Assembly: GCA_951217055.1 (NCBI GenBank)
Contig: OX578286.1
Location: 39,599,437 to 39,663,436 of the forward strand
Reading direction: 5' to 3'
DNA length: 64,000 nucleotides
Origin: Gerris lacustris
Taxonomy: Eukaryota > Arthropoda > Insecta > Hemiptera > Gerridae
A program made the translations under genes and the position numbers. The notes under the pieces are model-generated. The model was not told the DNA's origin, made no database searches, and was given only the letters and a program-made list of their open reading frames with translations. Below are positions 33,020 through 45,765 of the stretch, in pieces. Within the stretch, counting starts at the first letter, position 1. Each line of letters opens with the position of its first letter.

Positions 33020-33680
33020 GGCTAGTTAACCCTCTTCCACTTATCCAATCGAGCTGAAACTTGCCACATAGACTCTCTACCAATACAAAAACATTTTAAT
33101 AAATAAATTAATAAATTAAATTTAATTAATTATTGATTTTTCAATTTAATTAATTATCTTTTTAAAAATGAATGGATTAATTAAATATTAAAAAAATTAA
33201 GTAATAAAAATAAAATAAAAATGTAATTAATTAATTAATTGGTAGGTATATAAAATCTTTAGAGGGCGAGTTAACCCTCATCCAGTCGTCCAATCGTGAT
33301 GAATCTTGGTTCATAGACTCTCTAGCAATAAGAAAATATTTTACAAATTAATTAATTAATTAATTTTTAAATTTAATTAATTTCTTGTTGAAGATGAATG
33401 GAATATTGAAAGTTAACCCTCTTCCAGTCGTCCAATCGAGCAGAAACTTGGCATATCGGCTCTCTACCAATACAAAAACATTCTAACAAATTAATTAATT
33501 AATTAAATTTAATTAATTTCTTGTTGAAAATGAATGGAATAATGAAAGTTAACCCTCTTCCAGTCACCCAATCGAGCAGAAACTTGGCATATCGGCTCTC
33601 TACCAATACAAAAACATTCTAACAAATTAATTAAATTCAATTAATTAATTAATTTTTAAATAATTACTTAAAATTAGAAT
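33020..33680. repeat. ~120-240-bp irregular tandem repeat
   Basis: Four copies of gttaaccctcttccagtcgt...aatacaaaaacattctaaca start near 33026, 33271, 33413 and 33548, separated by variable runs of ttaattaa. The TTAAT runs expand and contract between copies. Confidence 0.85.
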
Positions 33681-34203
33681 GAATTAATACCAATATTTCC
33701 TCTCACAACTAAAATGCAAAAATATAAAGGATTTATAATAAAAACTTGGTTTTTATGGGCTGGTATTATTTTCATTATGATCCCCTTCAAAAAACTATAA
33801 CCATCTTGGACTAATCCATGGGAACATTAACTAACCTTTAATAACACTTTTGGTTTACTTAGTGCAGGTTCATGATTTCTTCAATTGTATAACCTTCTGC
33901 ATACAAAGAGCACTATCTATAATATATGAATGAGGTAAATAAATTTGAGAGTATGTGAATTGAAGTATTGCTTCGAATCTAGTGGCTAATTTTAGAACTA
34001 TATTTTTGATGTTATAATAAAACTTTTATTTAGTAATATTTTAATATAAAAAAAAAGAAACGTATTTAATTTTCAGACATACTAGAGACGATTTTAGCGC
34101 TATCTAAACTTATTTTGCTGAACTAACATTTTAAATTAGTTCTGTAATTGAAGAAGACTTGCTTGTTACATATTTACTCTTGGCCATATTATGTCACTTA
34201 CTT
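33681..34203. other. AT-rich intron
   Basis: No feature recognised. Confidence 0.4.
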
Positions 34204-34352
34204 AATTTTCCTCATATTAATTTTCCTCATACTAATTTTCCTCATACTAATTTTCCTCATACTAATTTCCCTCATACTAATTTCCCTCATACTAATTTTC
34301 CTCATACTAATTTCCCTCATACTAATTTTCCTCATACTAATTTTCCTCTATC
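34204..34352. repeat. 15-bp tandem repeat (ttttcctcatactaa)
   Basis: Ten copies with a single T/C variable site. The period divisible by three produces an open frame of NFPHT repeats that is not a gene. Confidence 0.95.
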
Positions 34353-34378
34353 GGCAAGTTCAAGAACTACTAGGTATT

Positions 34379-35122
34379 TTTAGGGTCCGTAGGCAAAACC
34401 AACACCCTTATATTTTCCTGCGTGTGTCTGTCCGTCCGTCCTGTCGCCTGCTCTCACGGCTACACCTTTCGTCCGATCACTTTGAAATTTGGCATGTATG
34501 TGTCTTGTACCTGCCCACATATATTAAAAATATAGCGACTTAAAAAAATATTTTAAAAAAATAATTAGGGTAAAAAAACTTAAGGGTTAAAATTTTTTTT
34601 ATTTTTTTTCGACACCGTGAGGGGTATCATATGAAAGGGTACGTCGAACTGATTACAAAAAATATATAATTCTTATTTTATAACTTTGATAGGGCGAGCG
34701 TAGGCAAGTTCGAAGTGGGTGTGAAACAACGTGCCCCCCCCCCCCCCCCCCCCCCTCTATCTCGCTTATGTGAAGTGCAAAAAATCTGAAAAAATTCCTG
34801 AACATTCTTCGACCAAAAGTAAAGATACCACTTTTTGGAAATTTCGAAAAAAAAATTATTTTATTTTTTATTGACAAAATACGTTTTTTATAACTATGGT
34901 CTTTTCGATGTATTTATATAGTTGTAGTCCGGTTCAATGGCAAAAAAATACTTTATCAGAAGTTTGTTTATGTGTTTTGAGCATATCAGACCCATAGGAT
35001 AGTTCAAAGTAAGCTTTTTAGCATTTTAAAAAAACACCATCAATAGGGTACTACTTAAACTAAACAGGGTTGCCTACGGACCCTCGCTGTGTGCTGACTA
35101 GCACACACTTGACCTGTTTATT
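34379..35122 (+). mobile_element. dispersed element with gggtccgtaggc ends, copy 1
   Basis: Begins agggtccgtaggcaaaac and ends gcctacggaccctcgctgtg, then agcacacacttgacctgttt. Landmarks shared with the inverted copies at 56402 and 58840: tgtctgtccgtccg, tttcgtccgatcactttgaa, ggcatgtatgtgtcttgtac, gataccccctcac-type sequence, and aaaagtggtatctttac in complement. A 24-base poly-C run (34735-34755 region) replaces shorter G runs in the other copies. No protein. Confidence 0.8.
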
Positions 35123-35944
35123 TAATAGTTGTGACATTTAACGTTACATATCTCATTTTACTTTTACTGAGTCTAGACCAATGGTCTAGACTCAGGAACA
35201 CGTGAATTATAGGAGAAACTGTTTCTTTGGAACATAAACTGATACGTTCCAAAAATAACTAGTTCTTGGAACTAGTTATTAGTTTGGAATAAACGTTGTA
35301 ACTCGTTCCACTCATGGAACCGTTCCTCTCATCCCTAAAGAACCATATTCTCTCAAACTTTAATATCTCAATGCCATCTCACGGTGAATTACAGAACTAG
35401 CTTAAGCTTATTATTTAATTAGTTCCGTAATTTAACTATAGATGTCTCTCATTCTTTACACTAGAACTTTAGACTATAATCTACTCACAAACTGTAAAAT
35501 ACAGACGCTTTAGCGCTATCTAACGATTTACTCCAATACTTTAATCATTTTTACTTACTATAATTATTTATATTAATCTTAAAATTAAACACTAGATGTT
35601 TCTTCTGTTGTCTTATAATTAAATACTCTCAAATTTATAAATGCACATTGTACATCACAGCGCCATGCTTGTGTGGAAAAAATGGGTACTAACATTTAAC
35701 CATTGCACTGAAAAAATAAACAATTATGTTATGGGTTACTAATATATTAATGGTGGTTGAGGTATATTGTCAATACATTTACTGTTGTTTTAATTTTTTT
35801 CTAGCTTATTGGAACAGATTAATTTATCTGTATTTGTATTCAATTATTTATTTTATTGACAACAGATTGGATGTCAAATTTATGTAATGTTCATTTGTTT
35901 TAATGTATTACCTAAAAGAAAAAAAGTTTTTTTGTTGTTAAAAA
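35123..35944. other. AT-rich intron
   Basis: Contains short inverted repeats (gtctagaccaatggtctagac near 35172; ggaactagtt palindromes near 35260). No coding signal. Confidence 0.45.
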
Positions 35945-36785
35945 AAAAAAAAAAAACTGTAATTTACAACCTTGTCAAAACCTGTAATTTACAACCTTGT
36001 AAAAACCTGTAATTTACAAATGTCTTTGTAAATATCGTGTTCTATGTCTTTGCTTCTGCTAAAATCAACAACACGATAGTTCTATAGTGTTTGGTTTATG
36101 TAAAAAGAAATTTGTCATTTCTATTTTGTCATGATATCTCTGTTTGTATTTATCGTGTTTCCGTGTTTATTTCTTCAACCCTTTATGTCCTTGTCCTTTT
36201 TTTATTTCATGTGTACTATGAACGATTTTTTTTGTTGAAGAAGCACGATAATGTTTGATCTATTGCAAAACACTACATCTTGTGTAAAGAGAAATACGAT
36301 AAGGATTTACTGTATTTATTTGAGAAACACGATATCCTATCTTCTTTTTTAATAAATCTAAATCATTGACCTAAAGAAACACATTAGGGTTTTAATATAC
36401 TTATTTTAGAAACACGATATCCTATATCTAACCTCTCCTTTTACCTTGAGAAACACGATAAGGATTTTCAGTATTTATTTGAGAATCACGATATCCTATC
36501 TCCTTTTTTAATAAATCTAAATCATTGACCTAAAGAAACACATTAGGGTTTTAATATACTTATTTTAGAAACACGATATCCTATATCTAACCTCTCCTTT
36601 TACCTTGAGAAACACGATAAGGATTTTCAGTATTTATTTGAGAAACACGATAATCCTATCTTCTTTTTAATAAATCTAAATCATTGTCCTAAAGAAACAC
36701 ATTAGGGTTTTAATATACTTATTTTAGAAACACGATATCCTATATCTAACCTCTCCTTTTACCTTGAGAAACACGATAGCCTATG
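35945..36785. repeat. short repeat plus ~160-bp tandem repeat
   Basis: aacctgtaatttacaacctt occurs three times at 35960-36015. From about 36220, gagaaacacgata and aaacacattagggttttaat recur with a period near 160 (36378, 36537, 36696). The sub-motif aacacgatatcctat is itself repeated within each unit. Confidence 0.85.
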
Positions 36786-39780
36786 TATCTTATTCAATTT
36801 TCATTATACATATTCACATTCTGTACTTAAACTGCAACAAATAGATTATCCCTTATAAATGTTTATACCATGATATCCTTTCTTTTTGTAAGTTGTACTT
36901 AAAAATCGTGATTTTCTATTTCATTCTATTGAGATCAAGGTCGATTACGTAATCTATATGTCTAATGTGTTTGATAATTTCGATTACAATTATTTCATCA
37001 ACATAATTATTTTTTTAAGTTACACGGTGATGTACTAAACATCAATTACCAAGTATATACCCAAGTAAAAAACAAATCTTTATTTTCGAAAAAACTATTT
37101 AACACAGACACTTTTTTTATGACAGCCATTAAGAAAGCAGAGTTAACTATAAATAATAATTAATAAACGAATTGTAATCTTATATTTATATCTGAGGATG
37201 TAGTTCATGGTTTTAATAACCTTAACCTTACATCCAACAGAGGGCACTGTTAGTTTAATTAAACTATAATGACCGACATTGGCCATTACAAATATTTGAA
37301 TCCTATAAATATTTACCCATCATTTTTATAATTATATAATATAGACATTAATTCTACATATTACCAATAGAATGAGGTTACAAAAAAATAATATTTTATG
37401 TATAATGTTCATATTCATAATTAAGTTACATATTGCCATAAAAAATATAGTCATTAATTATAGTATAATTTATTTTATATCTTATCAAGGGAACATTAAT
37501 AAATAAATGGAAAAAAACAAAAAACCTTAAAATAAATAAATTATGTACTAGTTTTTAATGTAAAACAAATAATTAAGTAAAATTAAATTCCAAATTTATT
37601 ATTTAATAGTCAAACAACTGGTCTCTAAGAAAAATTAGTCATTAAATTAATTTATACAATTACTGTTAATTAAAAGCATACTTTTTTTAATGTACTTTTG
37701 CTTAGTAAATAAAATTAAGTATTGTACCTTTGTTAACTACTAGGTTTATTTAAAAATAAAACATAAGTAATGTGTTACAATGTTAGTTATTTTACAGAAA
37801 TGAAAATGTCTCTTTTACAAGCTCGTTCTTTTTTTTAGATGAAAGTCGACTATAGTGTTAATAAGATAATAATGACACTATAAAAATAACTTGTTGCAAG
37901 AAAAATGAGGAACCTTAGTGATTTGTAAGAAGAAGAAATAATATATTTAAACAAAATATCAAAATTGGAAAATCAATAATATTTTTAACCTTATAGTCTT
38001 ATAAAAGGGATGTAGTTCGTGGTTTTGTGACATTTTAAACATTTCTCCAGTAGAGGGCGGTAAAAATGTAATTCTGATGAAGAATCACTTATTTATTTAC
38101 ATTTTAATGTGACTTCAACTCATTTCTTTTATAATAATTTTTTTTAATGATATAAACAAAGTGTTTACATATATCATTAAGAGTTTTCACAGTTTAAAAA
38201 ATATATAATAATATATTATGAAGTAATAATATAAATTAATACAAAAAAATTATATTGATGATACTTTATTTACACAATTAATTTTTTTTCTGAAAATAAT
38301 ATGTCCAGTATATATTACGTATAATATAATTTACAACATTTTTTTTTGTCTATTTACATTTCGAATTTAAAATATCGTTTTCCATTACAGTATTTGATCT
38401 TTTCCTGTTATTAGCCTTTTTATTTTTAATAATAATTAATTACTATCTATTCTTTTTTTGAATTTATCAATTGTTAACAAATGTTTTTTTTTTGTTTTTT
38501 TTCATATTTTACTTTTCATCTGCTAAACATTTCTTTTGAATTATTTTGTTTGTGTAGTGTCTTATTAATTTAATAAATTTAAAATTTAATTAAAAATGAA
38601 TTAATTTTTAATATTCTTTCACGAAATTATTTATCTGTAGAAAATAAGTCATTTATTTGTTCTCATTTATTGTCTATTAATTGATCTGACAATTAATTGC
38701 AAAACCAATTATTTTTTTAGTTTTTAAGTTGACCACCAATTGTCGCTAATGCTTTTAAAAATTTAGTTTTGAAACTGATTACTAGATGTCGCTATTGTTG
38801 TCACATTACTAAACCAGCATATCAAATCTATTATATAGTATTTTACCCAACTCTTCCATGACATTTTGTTTTAAAATTGTTAAATTTAGCAAATTTTACA
38901 TCCTTGTGATATTTTGTATCCCTTCAACGTAAAATACTCATTTAAAATTTAATTTTTTTTTTTTATGCATTCTACTGTTCTGCGCTACCCCGCTTTAATA
39001 AATTAATAATTGCGATTTTAATTAATTAATATTTTATTGGTAGTAATAAAAGGTAAATTCTAATTTCTCTAGATGACAGTGGAGTTACTTAATTTGGGAT
39101 AATGCAAGACTCACCACTACATAAATGAAATATTTCAATGAAATATTCAACTCCACTTAATATTCTTAATACTAATTATTACTAATAATGGAGTTTAATA
39201 CTAGTAATATTATTAGTTACTAGTTAACAATTTTAATAAAGTTATTATTAATTATTAGTATTAATTACTTCTTTCTTAGTATTAATTTAGTTAATCATAA
39301 ATTACTAGCATTAATAAATAGATTAATAGAATTAATATTCTTATTATTAAATTCTTTAATAATTTAAAGCAAATCATTTACAATAAATTCTTACTACCAT
39401 TTGAAAAAATAATTGTGGTTTGTTTAAACTTTTTTTGGGAAAAAATTATTATTACCTATTATTCTTATTTATTTTTTTATTAATTCTTAATTTATTTTGA
39501 TTGTTTTATTAATACGCTTTTATTACCGTCTTGAATTAATGCTAAAATCTAGTCTACTTTTGTGTAAGATCGTGTTCAAAATGTGGTAATTTTGTTTTTT
39601 TATGTAACACTCTAAATACTGTATGTGCCTATTTAATTATTTGTTTGCCATTTTCTTTTGTTTTGTATTAATTAATAATTTGATTTTTTTTTTATTTTTT
39701 TTTTTAAGAAATTGCCTATATTTAAGATATTATTATTTATTATAATTTTGAATTGGTTATTTATAATTTATTTGTGTATT
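36786..39780. other. long AT-rich intron
   Basis: Three kilobases with no coding frame or exon-like acceptor followed by Cys/His codons. Two copies of the dispersed motif gatgtagttc(a/g)tggtttt lie at about 37197 and 38008, the second followed by agtagagggcgg. 39000-39400 is a dense field of ATTAAT/ATTACT variants. Confidence 0.5.
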
Positions 39781-39783
39781 TTA

Positions 39784-39784
<1 letters not shown>

Positions 39785-39848
<64 letters not shown>
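39785..39848. repeat. (TA)n microsatellite
   Basis: About 64 bases of pure alternating TA. Confidence 0.97.
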
Positions 39849-39850
<2 letters not shown>

Positions 39851-40395
39851 TTGTAATTAAAAAATTATTGTAAATTCTAAATATTATTATTATTATTTTT
39901 TATTTTTTTTCTTGTGTGTAAAATATTGAATTAAAAGAAACAATAATTAATAATTCAATTATAAAATTTTAGTAATTATTTAACGCTTTTTTAATTACGT
40001 ACTTAAATTTGTATGTTTGTTAAGAACAAATAGTCATATATGTTTTAAGTCCAAGTTTATTTATAATAATTAAGTTTAGTTAGTATGTATATTATTTATT
40101 GTAATTATATTATATTATTTATTTTCTCTTATTTATTTATTGTAGTTTTAATATTTATTTTATCTTATTTATTTATTGTAATTATATTATATTATTTATT
40201 TTCTCTTATTTATTATTGTAGTTTTTAATATTTATTTTCTCTTATTTATTTTATTGTAATTATATTACATTATTGTTATTATGTCTATGAATATTGTGTC
40301 ATTATTTTTCGATAACATTTTTTTTTTTTTAAAGATAAAAATAGATAAACTTACCATTTTTACGGAATTTCTTTTTTGATCTGTATTAAATATAC
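39849..40395. other. AT-rich intron
   Basis: A loose duplicate of attatttattttctcttatttat appears at 40110-40260. Confidence 0.45.
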
Positions 40396-41425
40396 AGTGT
40401 GTCACGGATCGACGTATGAATTGATGAAAATGACTAAAATAATTGTATTTGAATATTCATCTTCTGGGGTTCAGCCCCTCTTGAATGGAAAACTAATTTA
40501 TGTCATAATTTTAGTTTCCAAAAATGAAATATGTCTTGGAAATTTAATTTATTAGTAAAGTGTTTTATATTTGATCTGTATTAAATATACAGTGTGTCCC
40601 CGATCGACCCATAAATAGGTGAAAAATACTAAACATTTTTGATTTGAAATTTCATCTTCTGGGGTTCAGCCCTGTGCTTGAATGGAAACATAATTTATGT
40701 CATAATTTAGTTTTTCCGTGGTAGGCTGTAAAATAGTAACTTTAGAGCCTAAAAAACATAGCTAAAATCCATTTTTTCATTACGTGCGGACTTAAAAAAT
40801 CTTTTCATTACTCCTAGCTGTAAAGAAAAAAAAAATTACGTCCTAGGACGAAAAAAGTTTTTATTGTACTGCTGGCAGTTGTCAAAACTTCCGTTAGTAG
40901 CGCTGAAGTCTTTGTAGAAATGATTAGTACGATTTAATTCCGCTAGATGTCAATGCGTTTTATTTATCTTTTCTTATAGTGTAACCTCTTTTTAAGGTTT
41001 CTTTTTTTAAATCTTAAGTATGTACTAATATTTGTTATTATTATATTGATTATTTATTAATATTTAATGTTTTTTCATTGTCTGCTACCTCAGAAAAAAT
41101 AGCATATGCTACGCGACTGTGAAGTGTTTTTTCTTTACCTTGCCAATATTTACTGTCGAGCGAAGCGAGACAGTAATGTAATTGCCGCGGTAAAAAAAAA
41201 AACTCACTTCACAGCCTAGTAACATAATATACTATTACCAGTGAGAAAAATATCTTATTTGTAAATTTCCAAGACATAGTTCATTTTTTGAAAATAAAAT
41301 GATGATATATCTACATTTATTTCTATTCAAGCAGGGATGAACCCCAGAAGATGAAATTTCAATTAAAATAAATGTTTGTCTTGTTCACCAATTCATGCGT
41401 CGATCCGGGCACACTGTATACCTTT
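40396..41425. mobile_element. element with tacagtgtgtc ends, interrupted by another element
   Basis: Left end tacagtgtgtcacggatcga (40396) and right end tcgatccgggcacactgta (to about 41420) are inverted repeats; the arms share cttctggggttcagcc and its complement. The left arm is partly duplicated (tacagtgtgtccccgatcga at about 40584). The second copy of the ccgtggtaggctgtg element sits inside it at 40711-41240, so that insertion is younger. Confidence 0.75.
40711..41240 (+). mobile_element. dispersed element, copy 2 (ccgtggtaggctgtg...)
   Basis: Counterpart of 30310-30838, nested in the element around it. Differences include tactgtcgagcgaagcgaga in place of tactgtctggcttcgctcga: the central hairpin loop is inverted between copies. 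Confidence 0.8.
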
Positions 41426-41994
41426 CGAAGGGAAAAATATAATTTTCAGAGTACAGATATAGAGGAACTATCACAATTAAAAATTTCGATGGAAAAAAAA
41501 TACAGCAAAATGGGCAAATTAAAAGTTTATATAAGAGCAAATTTATTTGTCTACCTGATATCCTATGTCTAATTTTTTAAATTGAATGTACAAAATAAAA
41601 ATTATTATTATTTTTTATTTTATTTGTAACTTCATTGTAGTCATTTTATTTATTGAAATTTTCATTTACTTTATGTATTATTTATTTATTGAAATTTTCA
41701 TTTACTCTATTTATTTATTATCAGCAGTATTTACTTGGAATTTTTGCGTTGTGTTTTTTTTTTTATAATTATTTTAATGTTTATTATTTATTTTAGATTT
41801 TAAGTTAATTTTAACAATTAATTTTTAAATTATTTATTTTGTCTTTTTTTATGATTTGTGTGTTTATTTGTTGTTTTTTTTTACTCATTTCTTTTTTTCA
41901 TGTCAAAAAATGTTATTTTTTGAAAAATAAATGTAAAAAAATTAAAATTGTTTTTTTTCTTTTTTTTAAGTTTTTTTCTTTAGATTATCTTACA
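41426..41994. other. AT-rich intron
   Basis: T-rich; phenylalanine/isoleucine-rich frames here are compositional. No feature recognised. Confidence 0.45.
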
Positions 41995-42260
41995 TTGAGT
42001 ACAGACTTTATGACTGGCCTGTCAGTATAGACTGTACAACAAGACTGGCCTGTCAGTTTAGACTATACAGCACGACTGGCCTCTCAGTTTAGACTATACA
42101 GCACGACTGACCTGTCAGTTTAGACTGCACAACAAGACTGGCCTGTCAGTTTAGACTGTACAGCACGACTGGCCTGTCAGTTTAGACTGTACAGCACGAC
42201 TGGCCTGTCAGTTTAGACTGTACATCACAACTGGCCTGTCAGTATAGACTGTACAGCCAG
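41995..42260. repeat. ~31-bp tandem repeat (ggcctgtcagtttagac)
   Basis: Eight copies of gactggcctgtcagtttaga followed by ctgtacagcac. Shares ggcctgtyagtttagac with the longer unit at 51320-52120. Confidence 0.92.
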
Positions 42261-42449
42261 TTTATTGGCCGGCCGCCTGAACTCGTGTATTAATTAGAAA
42301 CATTAAAACAAAATGTCACAAAAGTCTTCATTGGTTCAGCACACATTTAATATATTTGAGGTGGCATGGACCCTAGTACTAGTACAAGGGAGGGAACCCT
42401 ATAGTCCCTAGTTTACCACTGCAACTGCAAGCACCCTGTACCTAAATGT

Positions 42450-43043
42450 GGGTTCACAGCTAGCGGATACGTATTTGCGGAGGGGCTATATAGATAACAA
42501 TATATGTTCGGAGAACCGCCGAGACGGAGGACGGAGTCGTTGTTTCCCTCCCCTCGAGTTTCGTTCTGCCATGTTATAAACAAAAGCAATTATAAGACAG
42601 TTTTTTCAACTTGAATTTAGTTCTCTTGCTTGAAAAAACTTATATAATAAGATTATAGATAAGGACTTTTATTATTATATTAATTATTAATTAGAAATAG
42701 GTATATAATAAAAATAATGTAAGAGCAGATATAAAAAAACATGGACATAATACACAGATAAAGATAAAACACTGATAAAAAACGTAGATTAAACACAGAT
42801 TTTAATAAAAATAATGCAGGAACAAATGAACAGATACAAATATATTATAATAAAACAATTTTAACCTAAAAAAAGAAAGGAAATAAGAAGAGGACGAAGT
42901 GAAGGTTGCATACAGGTTTAAAGCGGCACCGCAAAAAAGATGGTTTGGAACCAACTTTCTGCGGTGCCGCAAAAGAGTTGCCATAGATGAATCCCTCCGG
43001 GCCTCCGCAATCACGTATCCGCTAGCTATGAACCCACCTTAAG
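42450..43043. mobile_element. MITE with gtgggttcacagctagcgga ends
   Basis: Left end gtgggttcayagctagcggatac and right end gtatccgctagctatgaacccac are inverted repeats (each about 40 bp, including tgcggagg/cctccgca). An internal inverted pair (gcggcaccgc / gcggtgccgc) lies near 42922-42968. No coding capacity. Confidence 0.8.
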
Positions 43044-43554
43044 GGATGGTGTATAGAGGATGCCTAAAAGCAAGAAGTAAGACTGGCCCCTTGTATATAT
43101 GACGTAACAAAATTCCAGATCTACCTTACCACTTAAAGCAACTCCCTTTACCTATACCGGTACAACCCCGACTTCGTTTATTATTAATATTTTCAGTTCC
43201 AGTCATCAGATCATTATCAATTATTGTTTAATTACTTGTGATAACAACATATTGAATTTAAGTATGAATTTTAATTAAATTAAATAACTAGAACCGTAGG
43301 AAGTGAGCACAAACATAAATTTCCAATACTAATTTTTATTAGATAGAATACCAGTTATTTTTTACAATAATGTTCAAATTGTCAACAACCAAATAGAAAA
43401 TTTAAATTAAAACTTTATTTTTACACAGTGATGAGTCACGGACACAAATTGAACCATGACTCCTCAGTCATAGTCATGTATTTTGTTTGTTTTATGTATA
43501 TATATATATATATATATTCAAAATTGAACTATGGATCTTTTACATTGGTATTTC
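43044..43554. other. intron with short (TA)n
   Basis: No feature beyond a TA run at about 43496-43517. Confidence 0.4.
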
Positions 43555-44375
43555 TTTAGATTTTTACTCCCCTGTGATTTTTTAGAATAAAAAATGTGTG
43601 TTTATTTATACATCCCTTTGTCTAAATAAATGTTAAGACAAAGGGATGTTTAGTCCAATGTATTTGGGCGCAAAGGACCTCACTTTTGTTTTTATAAGGG
43701 TAGTAACAGTCTAAAGAAGAAAATGCCGTACACCTTCTTTAGATTGTTACTCCCTACTGTTGTTTTATAAGGGGAGTGACAGTCTAAAGAAGAAAATGCC
43801 GTACACCTTCTTTAAATTGTTACTCCCTACTGTTGTTTTATAAGGGGAGTTACAGTCTAAAGAAGAAAATGCCGTACATTTTCTTTAAATTGTTACTCCC
43901 TACTGTTGTTTTATAAGGGGAGTGACAGTCTAAAGAAGAACATTCTGTAGACCTTCTTTAGATTGTTACTCCCTACTGTTGTTTTATAAGGGGAGTTACA
44001 GTCTAAAGAAGAAAATGCCATACACCTTCTTTAGATTGTTACTCCCTACTGTTGTTTTATAAGGGGAGTAACATTCTAAAGAAGAAAATGCCGTACACCT
44101 TCTTCAGACTGTTACTCCCTACTGTTGTTTTATAAGGGGAGTAACAGTCTAAATAAGAAAATTCCGTACACCTTCTTTAAATTGTTACTCCCTACTGTTG
44201 TTTTATAAGGGGAGTAACAGTCTAAAGAAGAACATTCCGTACAACACTTTAGATTGTTACTCCCTACTGTTGTTTTATAAGGGGAGTAACAGTCTAAAGA
44301 AGAACATTCCGTACAACACTTTAGATTGTTACTCCCTACTGTTGTTTTATAAGGGGAGTAACAATCTAAAGAAGT
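43555..44375. repeat. ~73-bp hairpin tandem array
   Basis: About eleven units, each with ctttagattgttactccc, an AT spacer (tactgttgttttataa), then ggggagtaacagtctaaag: a 17-18-bp inverted repeat, so every unit can fold. Solo or paired members occur at 26005 and 58240. The array ends 175 bases before the decayed exon at 44551. Confidence 0.95.
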
Positions 44376-44550
44376 GCCTGCACATCTTCATAATTAGGAT
44401 GAACCAATGTCGAAATTGTCATGCTAAAGATTTTCATGCAAAACATATTAATACATATGACATCTTTAATAACAAATACATAAAGGATATCTTTTTCTTA
44501 TGTATGTTTTTTTATTTAATACATTATTTTCAATTATCTTTTATTTCCAG

Positions 44551-44760
44551 AACGATTTTGGTGTCCTGAAAGCAACATTAAATGCACAACTTTTCTGCAA
44601 GTCTAAGTAGGTATAATAATGATAAAAACACTTCCAGTATGTGTACAGATGTTACATATTATGTCAAGGAGTCTTAAAACCCAACATCGGAATTTACAAG
44701 ATTCCTCCTCGAGAGAAATGTTGAATCAATCATCGGAAAAGTTTAATTGAATTATCAAGC
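44551..44760 (+). pseudogene. decayed zinc-finger exon, duplicate of V2
   Basis: The intron end tatttaata...caattatcttttatttccag (to 44550) and exon start mirror those of V2. In the V2 frame it reads RFWCPESNIKCTTFLQV, then TAA at 44604-44606. The second zinc cysteine is serine (AGC, 44571-44573), and the histidines are gone. Past the stop, traces remain (aaacacttccagta against aaacatatttccagta of V2). It is therefore a duplicated V2 exon that has lost its fingers while keeping a usable-looking acceptor. Confidence 0.8.
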
Positions 44761-45011
44761 ATAAACCCTCTGCGGTCTGTCACGTTAATTAGTATGCCAA
44801 TCGTAAGGTTTATACAGCTGATAAAGTAACACACTAACCCCGTGACGCATCAGTTATTACTTATCTATGTTTAGTTGACTAAGCCTTTTGGCAGGACTCG
44901 GCCATCCACGGCCTGCTGCGCTACAGTGTTAATGTTGTATCAGCAATTCATTTTGATAATACGTGCTATCAGTATCATTGACGTTGCTATTATCAGCAAT
45001 TCTTAAAGCCT

Positions 45012-45325
45012 TGTCTAGACTGCCGAACCAAAAGGAGGAAACAAGCCGAGCATTGGTCTCTGCGCATGTCCAGTCTGAGATGCGCAAGCGCTCTTTATAC
45101 TGGACATGCGCAGAGACCAATGTTTGGCTCGTGTCTCTGCGTAAGTCCAGTCTGAGATACGCAGGCGCACTTTAGACTGGACATGCGCAGAGACCAATGC
45201 TTGGCTCGTGTCTCTGCGCATGTCCAGTCTGAGATACGCAGGCGTACTTTATACTGGACATGCGCAGAGACCAATGCTCGGTTCGTTTCCTCTATTACTC
45301 TATTCGGTTCGGCAGTCTGGATGAT
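45012..45325. mobile_element. MITE with internal ~80-bp repeats
   Basis: Ends ctagactgccgaacc and ggttcggcagtctgg are inverted repeats. The interior has three alternating copies of tctgcgcatgtccagtctga and tactggacatgcgcagaga, so it is itself a set of hairpins. GC-rich against the local background. Confidence 0.8.
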
Positions 45326-45757
45326 GCTGAAATGAGAATATAAATAATCAAAGAATTGACTATGTTAATGTGATTTTTAACAACATACCTTAAACGCTTT
45401 GGGTAAAAGTTAAAAAAGAAGAATCAGTTATTGAACTGTGAAGAACTATTTCTTGCTGGTAAATCATTTTTTCAAGTTATCTTCCTCTATGGAATATTAT
45501 TGTTATCATTATCATAATAAAATAATATGCTTCACTACTTAATTATAAATAAATTACTTTTCTCTTGCTTACTTTGCATGTGTTTCCTTCATTTATTTCA
45601 ATCTTATCTTATCTCTCAGAAAAAGGTTCTTTTTTAATATTTATAATACTCATTCACTTGGTTACCCACCCCAGAATACTTTTAATGTATAATTATTTCA
45701 TTGTTCTAATAGTTAATTAGACCAAGGGATATTACCATATTTATATACATAAGTGTG
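45326..45757. other. AT-rich intron
   Basis: No feature recognised. Confidence 0.4.
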
Positions 45758-45765
45758 TTATTCCC

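Noticed and set aside
34159..34543. Frames with NFPHT or LIFLI repeats
   Set aside because: Products of the 15-bp tandem repeat, running into a non-coding element.
43555..44375. CRISPR-like look (palindromic repeats, regular spacing)
   Set aside because: There are no unique spacers; the entire 73-bp unit is repeated, and the context is an insect gene.
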